Shown: in pieces, positions 11,166 through 22,369 of the stretch
How positions within the stretch are numbered: the stretch's first letter is position 1
Layout: each line of letters begins with the position of its first letter
NCBI GenBank assembly: GCA_033557835.1
Contig: JAWQRO010000504.1
Location: forward strand, 1 to 37,595
Source of the DNA: Helochares maculicollis
Taxonomy: Eukaryota; Arthropoda; Insecta; Coleoptera; Hydrophilidae
DNA length: 37,595 nt
Direction: 5' to 3'
Program-made: the position numbers and the translations under genes
Notes under the pieces: generated by a model
Databases searched by the model: none
Told to the model about the DNA's origin: nothing
The model's input: only the letters and a program-made list of their open reading frames with translations

Positions 11166-11400
11166 GGCAGTGATTATCTCAAAAAATTGCTAATTCATGA
11201 TTATACACTAGTACAAGTTGCCAACAATTCAATGCCTTGCTACTATTTTTAATTGTTATGGCAGTTTCTTTTAGTTCCGTCGGCTGTGTTACAGAAGCTT
11301 TTGGCGTTCTTTCCGTTTTCTTAGTATGCGTCTCTATTTGTACGACAGTACTGGTAAAAACGGGTAGCAAGAACTAACAATCAACACAATTTTAAAATTT
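11166..11400. repeat. Copy 3 of diverged ~640-bp tandem unit
   Basis: This is the most diverged copy, starting about 617 bp after copy 2 at the GTTGCCAACAAT landmark. It keeps TAGTTCCGTCGGCTGTGTTA, AGCTTTTGGCGTTCTTTCC and the TATGCGT block. The DNA preceding it (GCGTCTCTTTGCAGTTAATG at about 11110) also resembles the DNA before copy 2, supporting a true tandem of whole units. On the minus strand the core reads ERTPKASVTQPTELKE and then runs on, without the stop seen in copies 1 and 2. Confidence 0.65.
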
Positions 11401-12810
11401 CGTATTTTACTATTTTCATATTTGCCTTGGGTTTAGGTATTGCAGTTTAAGAACGAAATCAACTGGAGAGTCTCACTACGCAATGTATAGGGAATAATAT
11501 ATTGTAATACAAAAAAATTTACTTCGAGATATTGACCTCATTTGAAAAACCCTAGGATTCATTTTAGCCATATTTGACATTTTGTGCTGCCTTAAAAATT
11601 AGTAGATTTTTAAATTTTTGTATGTTTGTTTTCACTATGTGGAAACTTTGTTAATTATTTAAAATAAATAGCAAAACAGGGATTTTAGCTGCGTATCTTT
11701 GGCTATTTTTTTAATATGAGTTAAATTTTTAAAACTTGGTAGTTATTCAACGTTCTTCACAAGCTCCAAACATAAGTGATTAAGGGTTAGTGCACTTAAC
11801 CGTTTGTTTCAAATACAAGGCATTGAACAATACCTACATTGTCTTTAAGAACTCTGCCTTTTAATGCTTTATTAAAGAATATTTTAAGCTAGAAATGAAA
11901 CTCTTTACAGAGCTTACTGTTTATATTCATTTGAGAAATGAAGTGCTAATTGGCATATATTGCATAAAAATAGATCCTTTCAATTTCATGTATGATGTAG
12001 ACATATGATTTTATATTTGGAATGTTTTAATCCGTTCTTACTTTTATCCTATACATGTTAGGTGAATACACTCAAGATATTACTGTAAACTCTCAGCATT
12101 AGTCTTAATTTTACATATTTTTTAAAAATCTTTGCTAGAGCTACATCTGCGAAGACAGAAACCTTTGCACATTGGACAATTTTTGTCTGTCAAGAGTAAT
12201 AATGTAATTATTGTGTTGTAAAAGGAAGGCATAAAAAGGAGACGCAGTCAAAACCAAACAATTAGATAATTTAGAGACGTTAGTAAGCTTTGGGTGCGAA
12301 ATCGCGAAAAATAATACTCAATTTTCTACATCAATGGGAGAATCATGCATATTTTGATAAACGTTGAAACTCTTGTAATCTGAGAAGACAACATAAACGA
12401 TTTTAATTACTGTTCGACAAATTTAAAAGTTAGGTTGTATAATTTATATAAAATTTGCAATGGAGATAATTTTTCCAGATATAATGAACTAACTCAAAGT
12501 ATTATTATAAATACTACAGAAGTAACTGCGTTATATATACATAGTTATTTGAAATTAATTGAACAGAAATTTAACCTCACAAATCTGATTTATTTAAGCC
12601 GCAATACGTTGGCATACTACTAAAATATTTAAATTCTCAACTACATATATAGAGTTGATAGCTTTCATTATCACACACTAATCACCCTATTGACCCGACT
12701 GAATACAATGTACTATATACTTGTTTAGAAAAACTTATCATCTTCCAGTTTGTTTTTAGATAACTATATTTTAGCGATTCTGCAAAATCTGTTGTAGGTA
12801 TCACTTCTTT
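11401..12810. other. AT-rich non-coding stretch
   Basis: No gene recognised. Near 12230-12260 a CATAAAAAGG is followed by GCAGTCAAAACCAAAC, which resembles the CAGTCAAAATCAAAG after the weak promoter-like site near 6430. The spacing does not fit a TATA/initiator pair. A 62-codon plus-strand frame (12435-12623) is isoleucine/tyrosine/leucine-rich and AT-driven. Confidence 0.5.
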
Positions 12811-12882
12811 GTTATCAGTTTTTGTAAGTGTTGTCAATTTTTGTGTTATCAATTTTTAAATACGTTATCAATTTAAATGTGG
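12811..12882. repeat. Short degenerate array, 15-19-bp period, four units
   Basis: Four units start with GTTATCAGTTTTTGTAA, GTTGTCAATTTTTGT, GTTATCAATTTTTAAATAC and GTTATCAATTTAAAT. Unit length varies from 15 to 19 bases. It is smaller than the arrays at 1-213, 1906-2091 and 19448-19582 but similar in period and degree of decay. Confidence 0.65.
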
Positions 12883-12989
12883 TACTAGCGGAATGTTGAT
12901 TTTTTTTGTTTACCATTCGGTTGACTTCCCTGAAAAACTGTACACGACCGGCTCATTAACAAATCCGTGTACTGAAATGTTTTTCCGAT

Positions 12990-13560
12990 ATGAAGCATGT
13001 AATAAAATTGCATAATTTTCCACTCACTAGTGGCTCTTTTTATGAGTCACTCCTTTTAAAAGTTTTGCAATGTTAGCGTCGCTCATTACTGAATAAATAA
13101 TTGACGATTCAATTGTAAAACTTTTTTCTTGGATTGTAATGCAATCATTGTAACTCGTATAAAATATGCACGGCAATATCTAATTACGATTGTAATTACG
13201 GCGCAATCAAGTAAATGGAAAATATTACAATTTAATAATCTAATAATGTAAAAATAATTTTACAGTAATGCCAACGGCTCGGTTTTAATTTTTCATTAAC
13301 TGATTACAGGGCATTATTTTTTAATGCGAATGCTTTGTAATTTGGTGTTCGCTGCAAATATCACCGCCTCTTGCCCCGATTTTATGCGTTCCTTCAATTT
13401 TAGGTCGATTTCCGCGACGAAGTTATTTTGTCAATACAGAGGAGGAGCTCGTTATAACTTTTAACATCACTCGGTTGGTATAAAATGAAAAGTGGATTAA
13501 TTAAAATGGGCTTTTAATTAAGTCTTCTGCTGTTTCGCCTGTCTTAAATAAAATTTAAAT
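12990..13560. promoter_or_regulatory. Possible cis-regulatory block rich in ATTA and TTGTAAT motifs
   Basis: The block contains repeated ATTGTAA/TTACAAT words (around 13135-13235), CTAATTACGATTGTAATTACGG (13180-13201), TTCATTAACTGATTA, GGATTAATTAAAA and TTTTAATTAAG. It also has a GC-containing segment, CGATTTCCGCGACGAAG. A perfect 10-bp inverted repeat lies at its end. The mix of homeodomain-type sites with complex sequence fits an enhancer. I see no coding signal. The assignment is by composition only. Confidence 0.35.
13497..13521. repeat. Perfect 10-bp inverted repeat around TGGGC
   Basis: TTAATTAAAA (13497-13506), spacer TGGGC, TTTTAATTAA (13512-13521). Each arm is a TAATTA-type homeodomain site, so the unit could bind a dimer. 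It might also be a chance product of AT-rich sequence, although a 10-bp perfect arm with a G-rich spacer is unusual. Confidence 0.8.
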
Positions 13561-16500
13561 ATTGATCATATAGATTACGGTTTTAAATATTAATATTTGC
13601 TTAGGTTGTACGTGCCGTTCACATAGCATAAAAATTTTATTAAGATCAGGGCCCATCTGGGGACGAAGTTCTACCACCCCTTGTCATCAAGTTGAGCCAA
13701 TCTTCTGAGCAATTAATTTTAGCGCAACCCTTCCTACTGGGTCTATACCTATACCTATAGGCGTTGACCCTAACATCATATTACTAGGAGGTATGGAGAT
13801 GTTTTAATCAAAGAATCAAATGTATGGCGAATAAGACCGACTAGTTTTTGCATTGGTCCAGAAAGAAGGGGTCATATACTACGGCTCTGAATGAATAAAG
13901 CGTTAACAATTTCATATCACTAATCTTAAGTGCGAATAATTTCTCTTTGGCAAAGCATAGTAACTGTAGCCAGTACATAAAGGGAAATGTGTTTATTTTA
14001 GCCTCATGAATTTCTCTCCATTGAGTAAATAGAACATTCCGGTTTTGGTTTCAATATGTTTGCGAAATACACTTGCAAACAGTGTCTGTAAATTTTGAAA
14101 GCGCGCTAAACTATAATGCATGATGTACATTCAAATTTGTAGCTAGGACATTGCTGGCGTTGGGAGAGGAACAAATTATCTAAAGAGCGCCGGTGAAATT
14201 GAGGATTTGAGGACATGGATTATAAATATTTTGAAAAGAGGCTCTTGCATTTGTTTTAAAATTTTACAGTTCTCTTAAATGCTTTTTGTATAAATATACT
14301 AAATTAAATTAGCCATATTAAATATTAAGGCTCTAAAGTTTTACTACTCTTATCTAGAAAGTTTCAACTTGTACCAAAGTTTGCTTATGCAGTTTCGCAT
14401 ACGGTAAGTACAGAAACTATAGTTGAAGTTACCTCGTGATGTACTATTAAAATTTTCATAAAACAAGTTGGGCGAGCAAGATTGTTTCTAGTTAAGCTTT
14501 TGCATATTTTTGTTTGCTTACTACCCTTATAATGTGGTTAAATTCAAAAGTGCTTCGGTTAACACCTCTGCGTTTTTACAGCTCAAATTTCAAATTGTTA
14601 AATGTTGCGAGTAATGTAAATATGTGGTAGTATAAAGTTTGAAACGCAATTATCTTATTTGCGAGTAAACGCTTAGCATGATAACCGTAGGTGCCGTACT
14701 TGCTCACACCTTTATATATACATGATAGATGAACATATCATTGCTTTATTAATTATTTCCAGGTAAGTATTACCTTCAAATTTGCAAACCCCAATTTCAG
14801 TAAGCAATTATGTACCATTTATCTTAAGGTTACGAAAGAAACTCTTTGTTGGAGATGAAATTTTATGAGGCCTAGAAAATCAAATGAAGTGATTAAAGTC
14901 GTCTCTGTTAATTTCGATTTTTTAAAGCTCTCTTATTCTCGTTCTTACTAGTTTTTAAAACTTACACACTTTTTACTATTTAAAAGATTTTAGTCACTCT
15001 CTTTATAACGGGCCAAAATATATAGTATAAAATGAATATCAATTTTATATGTAGCCATAAAGATTCCCTTGAAATTCCAAGGCATTGTGAACCGTTTGTT
15101 GTTTTGGCTAAACAGATGCCTCGCCACCTTTAAATGCCCACGTAACATAGATCTCAAGATGGTAGACGAGTGTGGATCAGGGGGTTGTGATATGGGTGGG
15201 CTGCAAGCCCTAGTAGGTGGTCTATTCAATTGACCCCTGTCAGTGATGCGTATATTTATTTATATTACGAGTGTGGCTTGAGGTTCCATTTAATACCATG
15301 ACCTAAAAGTAAATTATTTTATTTTATTTTTTAAATTCTGGAATATGCAAATATTAAAACAACTAACGTTTCAGTCATTGTATTGGACAGTAGCCCCACT
15401 GACCTGCATTTACAAGCTGGAAAACTCGGCTGTAACAGGATGTCACATTAAGGCAGATAGGGGCTGGAGGCTGAAAGTGTTGCATAATAAATGCTTGCCG
15501 TCAACAGAGCAATGTATTGTGTTTGCAAAGAGTCCAAGCAAGAGCTCCTTGCTTGCTTTTCCTTTAAAAGATGCCGCATGAAACATGGAATAACAAAGCT
15601 GTACATGCCATACATGCATTTAATAATTCAACGTTATACTACCCGAATAATGCAAGTATAAAAATTTCAGCGTTATTTTAAAGGATGCAGCATGCCGGAA
15701 TATTAAATCATTTTATGAGAGTTCCGTAGTATAAACGACGCCATATGAGGTATACTTCCCACTTAACACCTTCCTGTACGTTGAAGTTTTTCACTTTTGT
15801 TAATAAAATTGTTACGTCATTGTATGAAAAGCCCACAAATAAAATGTTATATTTTTCGTTTAAAATAATCAATGAATAATTCTATCCAGAATAGGTAATA
15901 AAATTGGCGAGTATCTTCACTCTACATTGCCGTATAGATTAATATCTAGTAAAAACGAATTTAGCAGATAAAACTTAAAAGTACTAATATTTAAATCGAG
16001 AGTAAATCAGAAAAAAATTGTGAGACCATAATGAATGAGCCTTTACGATTGAAATACTTTTAGAAAGTAATTAAAACCATAAAAATCTAAAATTTGAAAT
16101 ATAAAAACGTCTTCAGAAACTCTCTACTATGTCTCTAGTCGATTCGTTTACTTCGAAATTTGACAAACTACAAATATTCATGTAGAACTACCGAAATTAT
16201 CAATTTACTTACACAGTTACCCAACCTACATGATCAACTAGAGCTGTCAAGTTGCAATTGAAAATAAACCTTTCAAAATATTTTACTTTTAGTGTCTTAT
16301 TGAATAGGTGGAACAAAAATTACAAAAAATATTTTGTGTTTGCTACAACAAATAGTTTTAGTTGTAGAAATCCATTTAGAACCAAATTAACGTTGTTTTC
16401 TCGAGATTCGCTCGCGGCGGAAACGACTGGTAAAGTCATTGCTCAAAAATGTATCCATGAGCTAAATTGTTTCTTTGTAACAATAGATTCAATGGAACGA

Positions 16501-16562
16501 AAACAGGTTACGTTTACTAGGTTTTAATCATGTTCCTTCTTTAAAGCAACCTCTGTGCACAA
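13561..16562. other. Non-coding stretch, no gene recognised
   Basis: A GC-richer patch lies at 13650-13800 (GGGCCCATCTGGGGACG; tandem ACCTATACCTATA). A small dyad GGTAAG...TTACC with AACTATAGTT lies at about 14404-14430. Segment 15060-15240 is of higher complexity, and its minus strand has a 79-codon frame whose middle (SSTILRSMLRGHLKVARHLF) recalls the region between reverse transcriptase and the zinc knuckle in some non-LTR elements. The match is too weak to call. A 91-codon plus-strand frame at 16252-16527 has no motif I know. Confidence 0.45.
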
Positions 16563-16660
16563 GGGATGAGCGAGTGAAGCGAGCGAATCCCTAGTAAGCG
16601 AAACTTATTCGTTTCTTGATATTTTTATACTTTCCTAGTACGTGTACACTTTGATATTTC
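16563..16660. repeat. Copy 1 of GAGCGAAGCGAG-headed repeat
   Basis: The core reads GATGAGCGAGTGAAGCGAGC, then CTAGTAAGCGAAACTTATT, then TTGATATTTTTATACTTTCC and TAG. The same three blocks in the same order recur near 16917 and 17300, so spacing is about 350-385 bp. DNA between copies is largely unalignable by eye. No open frame is shared by all copies. Confidence 0.6.
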
Positions 16661-16914
16661 TTATGGATTAAAATAAGTAATTTCGTCTTTAAGGAAAATG
16701 ATATGATGTCTCTTGATAAGAGACCGTTGCTTTATAAACCAAACTTCTACATAAAATTTAAGGCACGGCTTGTTGCATAATAGCGTATTTATGTTGCTCT
16801 AAACGAACTTACAACTCTCATGGAGTGGGAATATGAGAAAGAAGTGTAAGATCTACAAATTGTAGCAATTCAGTTGCATTTTGTACTACTTTTACGCGTA
16901 TTTAGTTTATAATG
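16661..16914. other. Spacer between repeat copies 1 and 2
   Basis: It contains a perfect hairpin GTCTCTT-GAT-AAGAGAC (16708-16724) and a weaker CTACAAATTGTAG dyad near 16853. Otherwise it is AT-rich and unassigned. Confidence 0.6.
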
Positions 16915-17010
16915 CATCTCCGCGAGCGAGTCCCAAGTAAGCAAAGCTTATTGAATTCTTGTGGGATTTCTATATCTCTCCTGGATAAATAGTTAAAAAT
17001 TTGTACTATT
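16915..17010. repeat. Copy 2 of GAGCGAAGCGAG-headed repeat
   Basis: The core reads CTCCGCGAGCGAGTCCCAAG, TAAGCAAAGCTTATTGAATT and then GGGATTTCTATATCTCTCCTGG. It matches copy 1 at AGTAAGCRAARCTTATT and at the following pyrimidine/TATA segment. It has lost the inner GTGAAGCGAG stretch of copy 1. Confidence 0.55.
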
Positions 17011-17298
17011 TCTATTTCTAGCATGTACGAACTGAATTATGGTGTTAAGATATGTAGGTAAAGTCTCACCTCCTAATATAATTTTTGCTGATACGCCTTA
17101 CTTAATACACAAATGTTAAATTTTAAAAATAACACTTCCAGTTTTCGCGTCAAGCCGAAATTCTGAGTGCCTTAATTTTTTACGGTTAAATAAAGTTGTT
17201 ACGGAGAATACTAGGAATCTAATAATTTCCACTAGGACACTGAAACTGTATAAAAATGATCATGTTTAAAATTAGAAACATGATTTTGTAACATGAAT
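17011..17298. other. Spacer between repeat copies 2 and 3, with an imperfect hairpin
   Basis: AT-rich, with a stem of AAAA(TGA)TCATGTTT at 17253-17267 pairing with AAACATGATTTT at 17276-17287: 12 base pairs, a 3-base bulge and an 8-base loop. It sits directly before copy 3. No equivalent strong stem directly precedes copies 1 or 2. Confidence 0.6.
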
Positions 17299-17405
17299 AG
17301 AGATGAGAGAGCGAAGCGAGCCAATCTTGTTAGTGGAGCGATATGATATTGAGTAAATGAAGCCTATTTAAATCTTGATATGCCAGTTATATATACCTAG
17401 TTCAA
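17299..17405. repeat. Copy 3 of GAGCGAAGCGAG-headed repeat
   Basis: The core reads GATGAGAGAGCGAAGCGAGC, then CAATCTTGTTAGTGGAGCGA, then CTTGATATGCCAGTTATATA and CCTAG. It keeps the head best (it aligns to GATGAGCGAGTGAAGCGAGC of copy 1) and the tail TTGATAT...TATA...CCTAG, while the middle has diverged. Confidence 0.55.
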
Positions 17406-19447
17406 AAAACCTAGTTGACAAAGTATTAGATAACTATGCCCCTTTGATTTAGAAACATTCTCCGGTACATCAGATAAAAGAACATTCTAAATGTACATAG
17501 TAGCGTTATAAATTCTATTCTTAAAAGAAATCTGTTTTGCATGCCAATTACACAAAAAAAAACCAATAAATGAAATTATATAACAGACTTACTCAGAATT
17601 TTTAATTCGAATTTATCTAAAATTGATGAAATAAAAATCTTATTGTAAAAAAATTAAAACGCCGTTATTGACCTCAAGACTTCTGCATTAGGAACCATGT
17701 GATTTGACCGCTTATATACATTTGAAATGTATTATCAAAGTCTTAAAATATGACAGTTAATTATAAAATAAATTAAGTGGTAAAATGTGACTACATGTAA
17801 TCATTTTTGTCTGTAATGAAACAATTTAATTTTTAAATCCAGTGGATATTCTTTTTACGGACATACATACATCCACGCTACCACTGTATCACATTCAAAC
17901 TTTTGAATCTCGAAATGAACAATACCTTAGTGTATTTTTTAAAGTAAACCAATACTATGAAATTTTTGTACAAAGCACACTGCACGATATGGGACAGAAG
18001 GAATATTATATTAAAGCGCACTTCTGATTAAAGCATACAAAAGATCATGATTAACAACCATGAAACGTATATTCAGAGAACGTTAAATCAAATTATGATA
18101 GCTTTTCATTCAAGTTTCTCATGTACTTCTAACGTAGTCAAAGTACGACGGACGCTCTCTTCTTAATTTGTTAAAAAGGGAAAATATAATAAAGCATATT
18201 TCTCGTCTGAACTTTTGAACTTTAGCGCAAATGTAAACGGCACGACGAACGCGGTCTTTTAATAGCGAAATTGTATAAAGCAATGGCCGCTTTAACTATA
18301 TTCTATGATATGTCCGTCTATTAAACTGTAAGTGGGCTCCATTTAGTTAACATTTCTTCTCCGAAATGTGTATATAATTAACAGCCGGAGCGTTTCAGAC
18401 TTTTAAACGAGCTCCGTTGAAAAATCGTCTTCCTTTTGTGAACGAAATTAAATTCATTAAATATATTTAAGCGCAAGAACAATCGGAGAATTTAATAAAT
18501 AGCTTTTATTCAGTATGACAGATGTTCGCACATCTCCTACAGACGGCAAAACAAAAATGATTTAAATAATTTTTTGTTGGGTTGAAACCTTCGCCATCAT
18601 TCACAACAAATCAACACAGTCTCGTCCTCGTAATTATATTATAATTTCTACCTAAGCTTGCGGTTTAATATGCGCTCTTGGTCGTGGGTAGGGTTGAGTA
18701 GACTACCTCACCTTACTGCACCATAAGAACTTATTAGACATACGTAGTGCAGTAGCAAAGCTGATGAAACAGTAATTACAGTCTCCGATGAAAGTAATCA
18801 ATTTTTCTATTATTTCCACATTCCTTCGACCGCAGTCGTCGAATTCTCTCATGATAAAAGCATGATAAGAAAAAAATAATAAAAATAAACGGCTGCCCAT
18901 CCTATCTAAACGACGGAACTTGATGTTCACTCGAGTCGCACTAAAGTACATAAGAATACCTCAATACGATAAGACGAGGGGAATCAGGTCAAATAAAATT
19001 ATGTAAATAAGCCTCATTAACCCAAAAATTTAACTGGGATGCTCACATGCTTCGCTTGAAATTCATAATTTACATGGAACTTGGAGAAGAATTAATGATA
19101 AAGCAGGCGCTAAAACTGTAATACGATAATTAAAATTAGATTAAATATTTTCGCGCAAGACTATGGATGGCTAAGTTGTTAGAGACTAGAACCCAATGAA
19201 ATTACGTGCCATGTTCCTTTCTCACCTTAGGGCAATCAGACTTGAATTATATGATAATTACGGAAAAATAAATTTCAGGACCGGATTGGGATCGTTTTGC
19301 AACAAGTCACGTATTCCCAGCCCAGTAGATCCTGAACAAAGCAATAAGTTTGTTCGAATCTCAACTGAATTTCGCAATTCCACATTTGCTTAGACGGCGT
19401 TTCATTTTTTTTCAATTGTTTTGTTGTTAGACAACAGCTTAGTTCGG
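17406..19447. other. AT-rich non-coding stretch with a stem-loop near 18.4 kb
   Basis: No gene recognised. The stem at 18386-18416 is CGGAGCGTTT / AAAC-GA-GCTCCG: 10 paired bases, a 2-base bulge and a 9-base loop, within a slightly GC-richer segment (18360-18430). Segment 18680-18960 is of mixed composition, with an 82-codon minus-strand frame lacking motifs. A 65-codon plus-strand frame at 19196-19393 is likewise unassigned. Confidence 0.5.
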
Positions 19448-19582
19448 TTATGTTTCAATGTGATTATGTTGTAATTTAGTTATGGTTCAATTAGCTTATG
19501 GCTCATTTTGCTCATGGTGCCATTCGCTAACGCTTCAATTTGCTTCAAGATCAATTTGTTTATGGTTTAATTGGGTTATGAT
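19448..19582. repeat. Degenerate minisatellite, 16-bp period
   Basis: About eight or nine units of TTATGGTTCAATTTGC. Examples are TTATGTTTCAATGTGA, TTATGTTGTAATTTAG, TTATGGTTCAATTAGC, TTATGGCTCATTTTGC, TCATGGTGCCATTCGC and TTATGGTTTAATTGGG. Units stay exactly 16 bases long while differing at several positions. The preceding 40 bases (TTTTCAATTGTTTTG) may be a further decayed extension. Confidence 0.85.
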
Positions 19583-22369
19583 AGACAATGCTCACCTGGG
19601 AAACAATTGCATCAGCTCGCAAAATAGATTTATTAAAGTCATGTGAATATTTATTTTGGGTTTTACGATGCCTAAGCAAAGAAATGGTCGTTTATTACGG
19701 TAAAGCGGTTAAAGGGGTAAAAGCCGTTTTTGCGCAATTCATCACCTCCAATAAACCTTACACCGACAGTCAGACCGCAATAAAAGTTTTTATAACCTAC
19801 TCTTTATAAAAGATAGCGACGACTTAGTTTCTTTTATAACTGAAAAACTTTTAAAATCTGAAAATTCTGAGAAAATCTAAATTCCAGCTAAATATTGAAA
19901 TGTTGGACAAAAACTAATACAAAGAAGTTGTAAAGTTTGCATTTAAAATCGGGAAATGACTGTACAATATTGCGCATGTGCAAAATAAGTAAAGAGCGTC
20001 TTTTAGTTTCATTATTAAAAGGCGGAAAATTTATTTTGAGAATTAGATATTAAGGGCTTAGGAAATTATAATTCGTAATTAAGTATCATCTCAAAGGTGA
20101 TGCAAGCATAAAATTAAGGACCCCTAAATTAGAAATTAAGAGGTTTAAACAGCTTAACACAACTAGTTTTTGCTAACTTGATCCGCACGTCTTTCAACGC
20201 CCCAGTGACCCCAGCTAACTTGATCCTGTTAGGGCTTCCAAAATTCAGTAATTGTTGGTTTGGTTTATTTACGATTGTTTCGCCATCCCTACACGTTTAT
20301 ATGGCTTTCATTGGTTTATTGGGGAGGTGTCTTATCGCATAGCCCAGCAGAGAAACATAAGCGGCATCTACTCCGAGTCAAACTTCGGCTTACCGTGAAG
20401 TATTAAGCATTTAATCGGATGATCAAGTTATATTGGGTAATCTCAGTAAATTTCTTAATAAACTCCTATCGCTCAAAACATTACTTTATCATCATTATAT
20501 CGGAAATCGAATGACTCAATTAGTTAATGCGGTGCAGCTCTTTAGCGTTAGAGCCCTTAGACTACTTTATACGTCGGTAATCAATCTGGTTTATGTAAGA
20601 TCGTGTGCGCACCAAAGACTCGGAAGGTTCATAGTGGAGAGACGATTTTATGCTCCATCCTTAAATAGTAGTAATTTTATGTATTGTTTGCTACAATTTG
20701 TGCAAAATGTAGTTCAAATTGGCCCTAAAGCATATTCGGTTCGTGATTAATAGATTCTTTTTTCTCTGAGACTTAGCTCCATTTCGCAGAAGAGAACGTG
20801 TTCAGCAGAGCAACATCAAAACCTAAATTTCAGAATCAAGCACACGGAATAGAATAAATTTCTGCTAAAATTTATAACATGGGCCTAGATTTGCTTGAAA
20901 GGGATGTAAAGAACTGTGTGGCGTAGCGCGATGTGGATAGTCCCATCGCCTCGCATAAACTCCGGTAGAACTTGAAGAACCATTTTCAAACTATATTCTA
21001 GGAAGCAAGTCAGGTGAAACTAAAAGGCCTTGCTAAACGTGGTTCCTGCTGCTACCTTTTCAAAGGAGCACAAAAGCTATTCATTAGAAGGTAACTTTTA
21101 TTGGGGCACTGGTTCTGAGCTACCAAACTACTGATGAATAGCTCTTGCTTACCCCTCGAGAGAGAAAGTCAAATCTTATCGCTTCAGGGGGTTGAAATGT
21201 CTTTAGAAGTTAGAGGACGAAAAGAGTTTAGTGCGTAGGTGCAAGAATTATGCGTGTTTATTCAAGGTATTTTAAGATAACTTACGGAAATTGAAACATC
21301 GTTCAGGATCACAGATCCTCTTTGTATTCAAGTATTAAGTTCAGTAATGTTATATTAAATAGTTAAGCTTTCAATTACAACTAGCAAATTCATATATATG
21401 AATATTTGTGGGTTAGACATTTCGTACTGCTTTGATTTACATGCAAAATAAATATATAATTCTCACTTTTAATACTCATTTTTTTCAATTATGATTGAAC
21501 ATAACGTGAGAGCCGGCCAATTTCTTGCGCAAGCAAAGGTTGACTCTTCCGGGCAGGTATTGCAAATTCAATGCAAACTGAACAAATTGCTATTGCAGAA
21601 AGGAATCCCAATGAAATAACTGGCCGAAAAATGTACTGAAAGCATCAGAAGAATACGAATGACGTAGAAGTCTCAAAAATAAACAAGTATTAAGAAGTCT
21701 TCTTGCATCAAGAAAAAGTGAGTTTAATAAATCATTTCGGAATGAAAATTTAATAACACAAATTTCAATAGACCCTAAATTATGACGTGTCAATTTAGGC
21801 TGGTGGTTTTAAGAATCCATTCATTCCCACTATTGCTTTTGTGCCGTTTCTACCTGAGAGTGAAACGCGACTGGAATATAAAATGCGCCAAGTGGGGAGA
21901 CTACTGCAATTGTTGGCAACATTTAAAAGGCTCGCGTTGGGGCAACGGCGAGGCTCGCGGGGCAGTACGAAGGGGAAATTAACAATGAAACCGGAAATTC
22001 AAAGAACTGTCGAAGAATGTCACAACAGATCGCGTCACTATCAGTCAATTGTGATCAGGTGTCAGTCGCAAGAAACAGGGAGTGTAAGAAAATACGCGAA
22101 TATAAAAGAAATTTGATGCTTTGTTGATGTATAAATTAGAAGTATTTCCTTTTCATCCCTCTACCTAACTTTTCCTACTACTAGACTCCGAACTTTTACA
22201 TCCTTCATTCTTTTTATTTTATTTGTGCAAGGGTTTTCGTACCCTTATTGAATCACATTGCCGCCATATACAAATTCCGCCAATTTGATAGACGTTTTAT
22301 TTTGAAAAGATTTTTTTGAAAAGATGTAGAAATATATTGTGAAAAAAGGAGCTTGTAATAGCAGCGGGT
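19583..22369. other. Non-coding stretch with minor repeats
   Basis: Small features seen: a 13-base direct repeat GCTAACTTGATCC at 20172-20184 and 20214-20226; a perfect 16-bp palindrome ATTCATATATATGAAT at 21388-21403; and a GC-rich spot near 21928-21970 with the partial repeat GGCTCGCGTTGGGGC / GGCTCGCGGGGC. Frames of 105 codons (20433-20750) and 91 codons (21841-22116) on the plus strand have no motif I recognise. The latter overlaps the GC-rich spot. Confidence 0.45.

Noticed and set aside
12230..12262. Second TATA/initiator-like site (CATAAAAAGG then GCAGTC)
   Set aside because: Spacing is too short for a core promoter and there is no downstream frame.
14990..15229. Minus-strand frame with a stretch recalling the C-terminal region of non-LTR retrotransposons
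   Set aside because: Only a few residues resemble the pattern. No reverse transcriptase, endonuclease or cysteine-knuckle motif is nearby.
19345..19365. GTTCGAATC word resembling a tRNA T-loop
   Set aside because: No A box, acceptor stem or anticodon arm at the right distances.
20433..20750. 105-codon plus-strand frame
   Set aside because: Leu/Ser/Tyr/Asn-rich with no motif. Fits chance.
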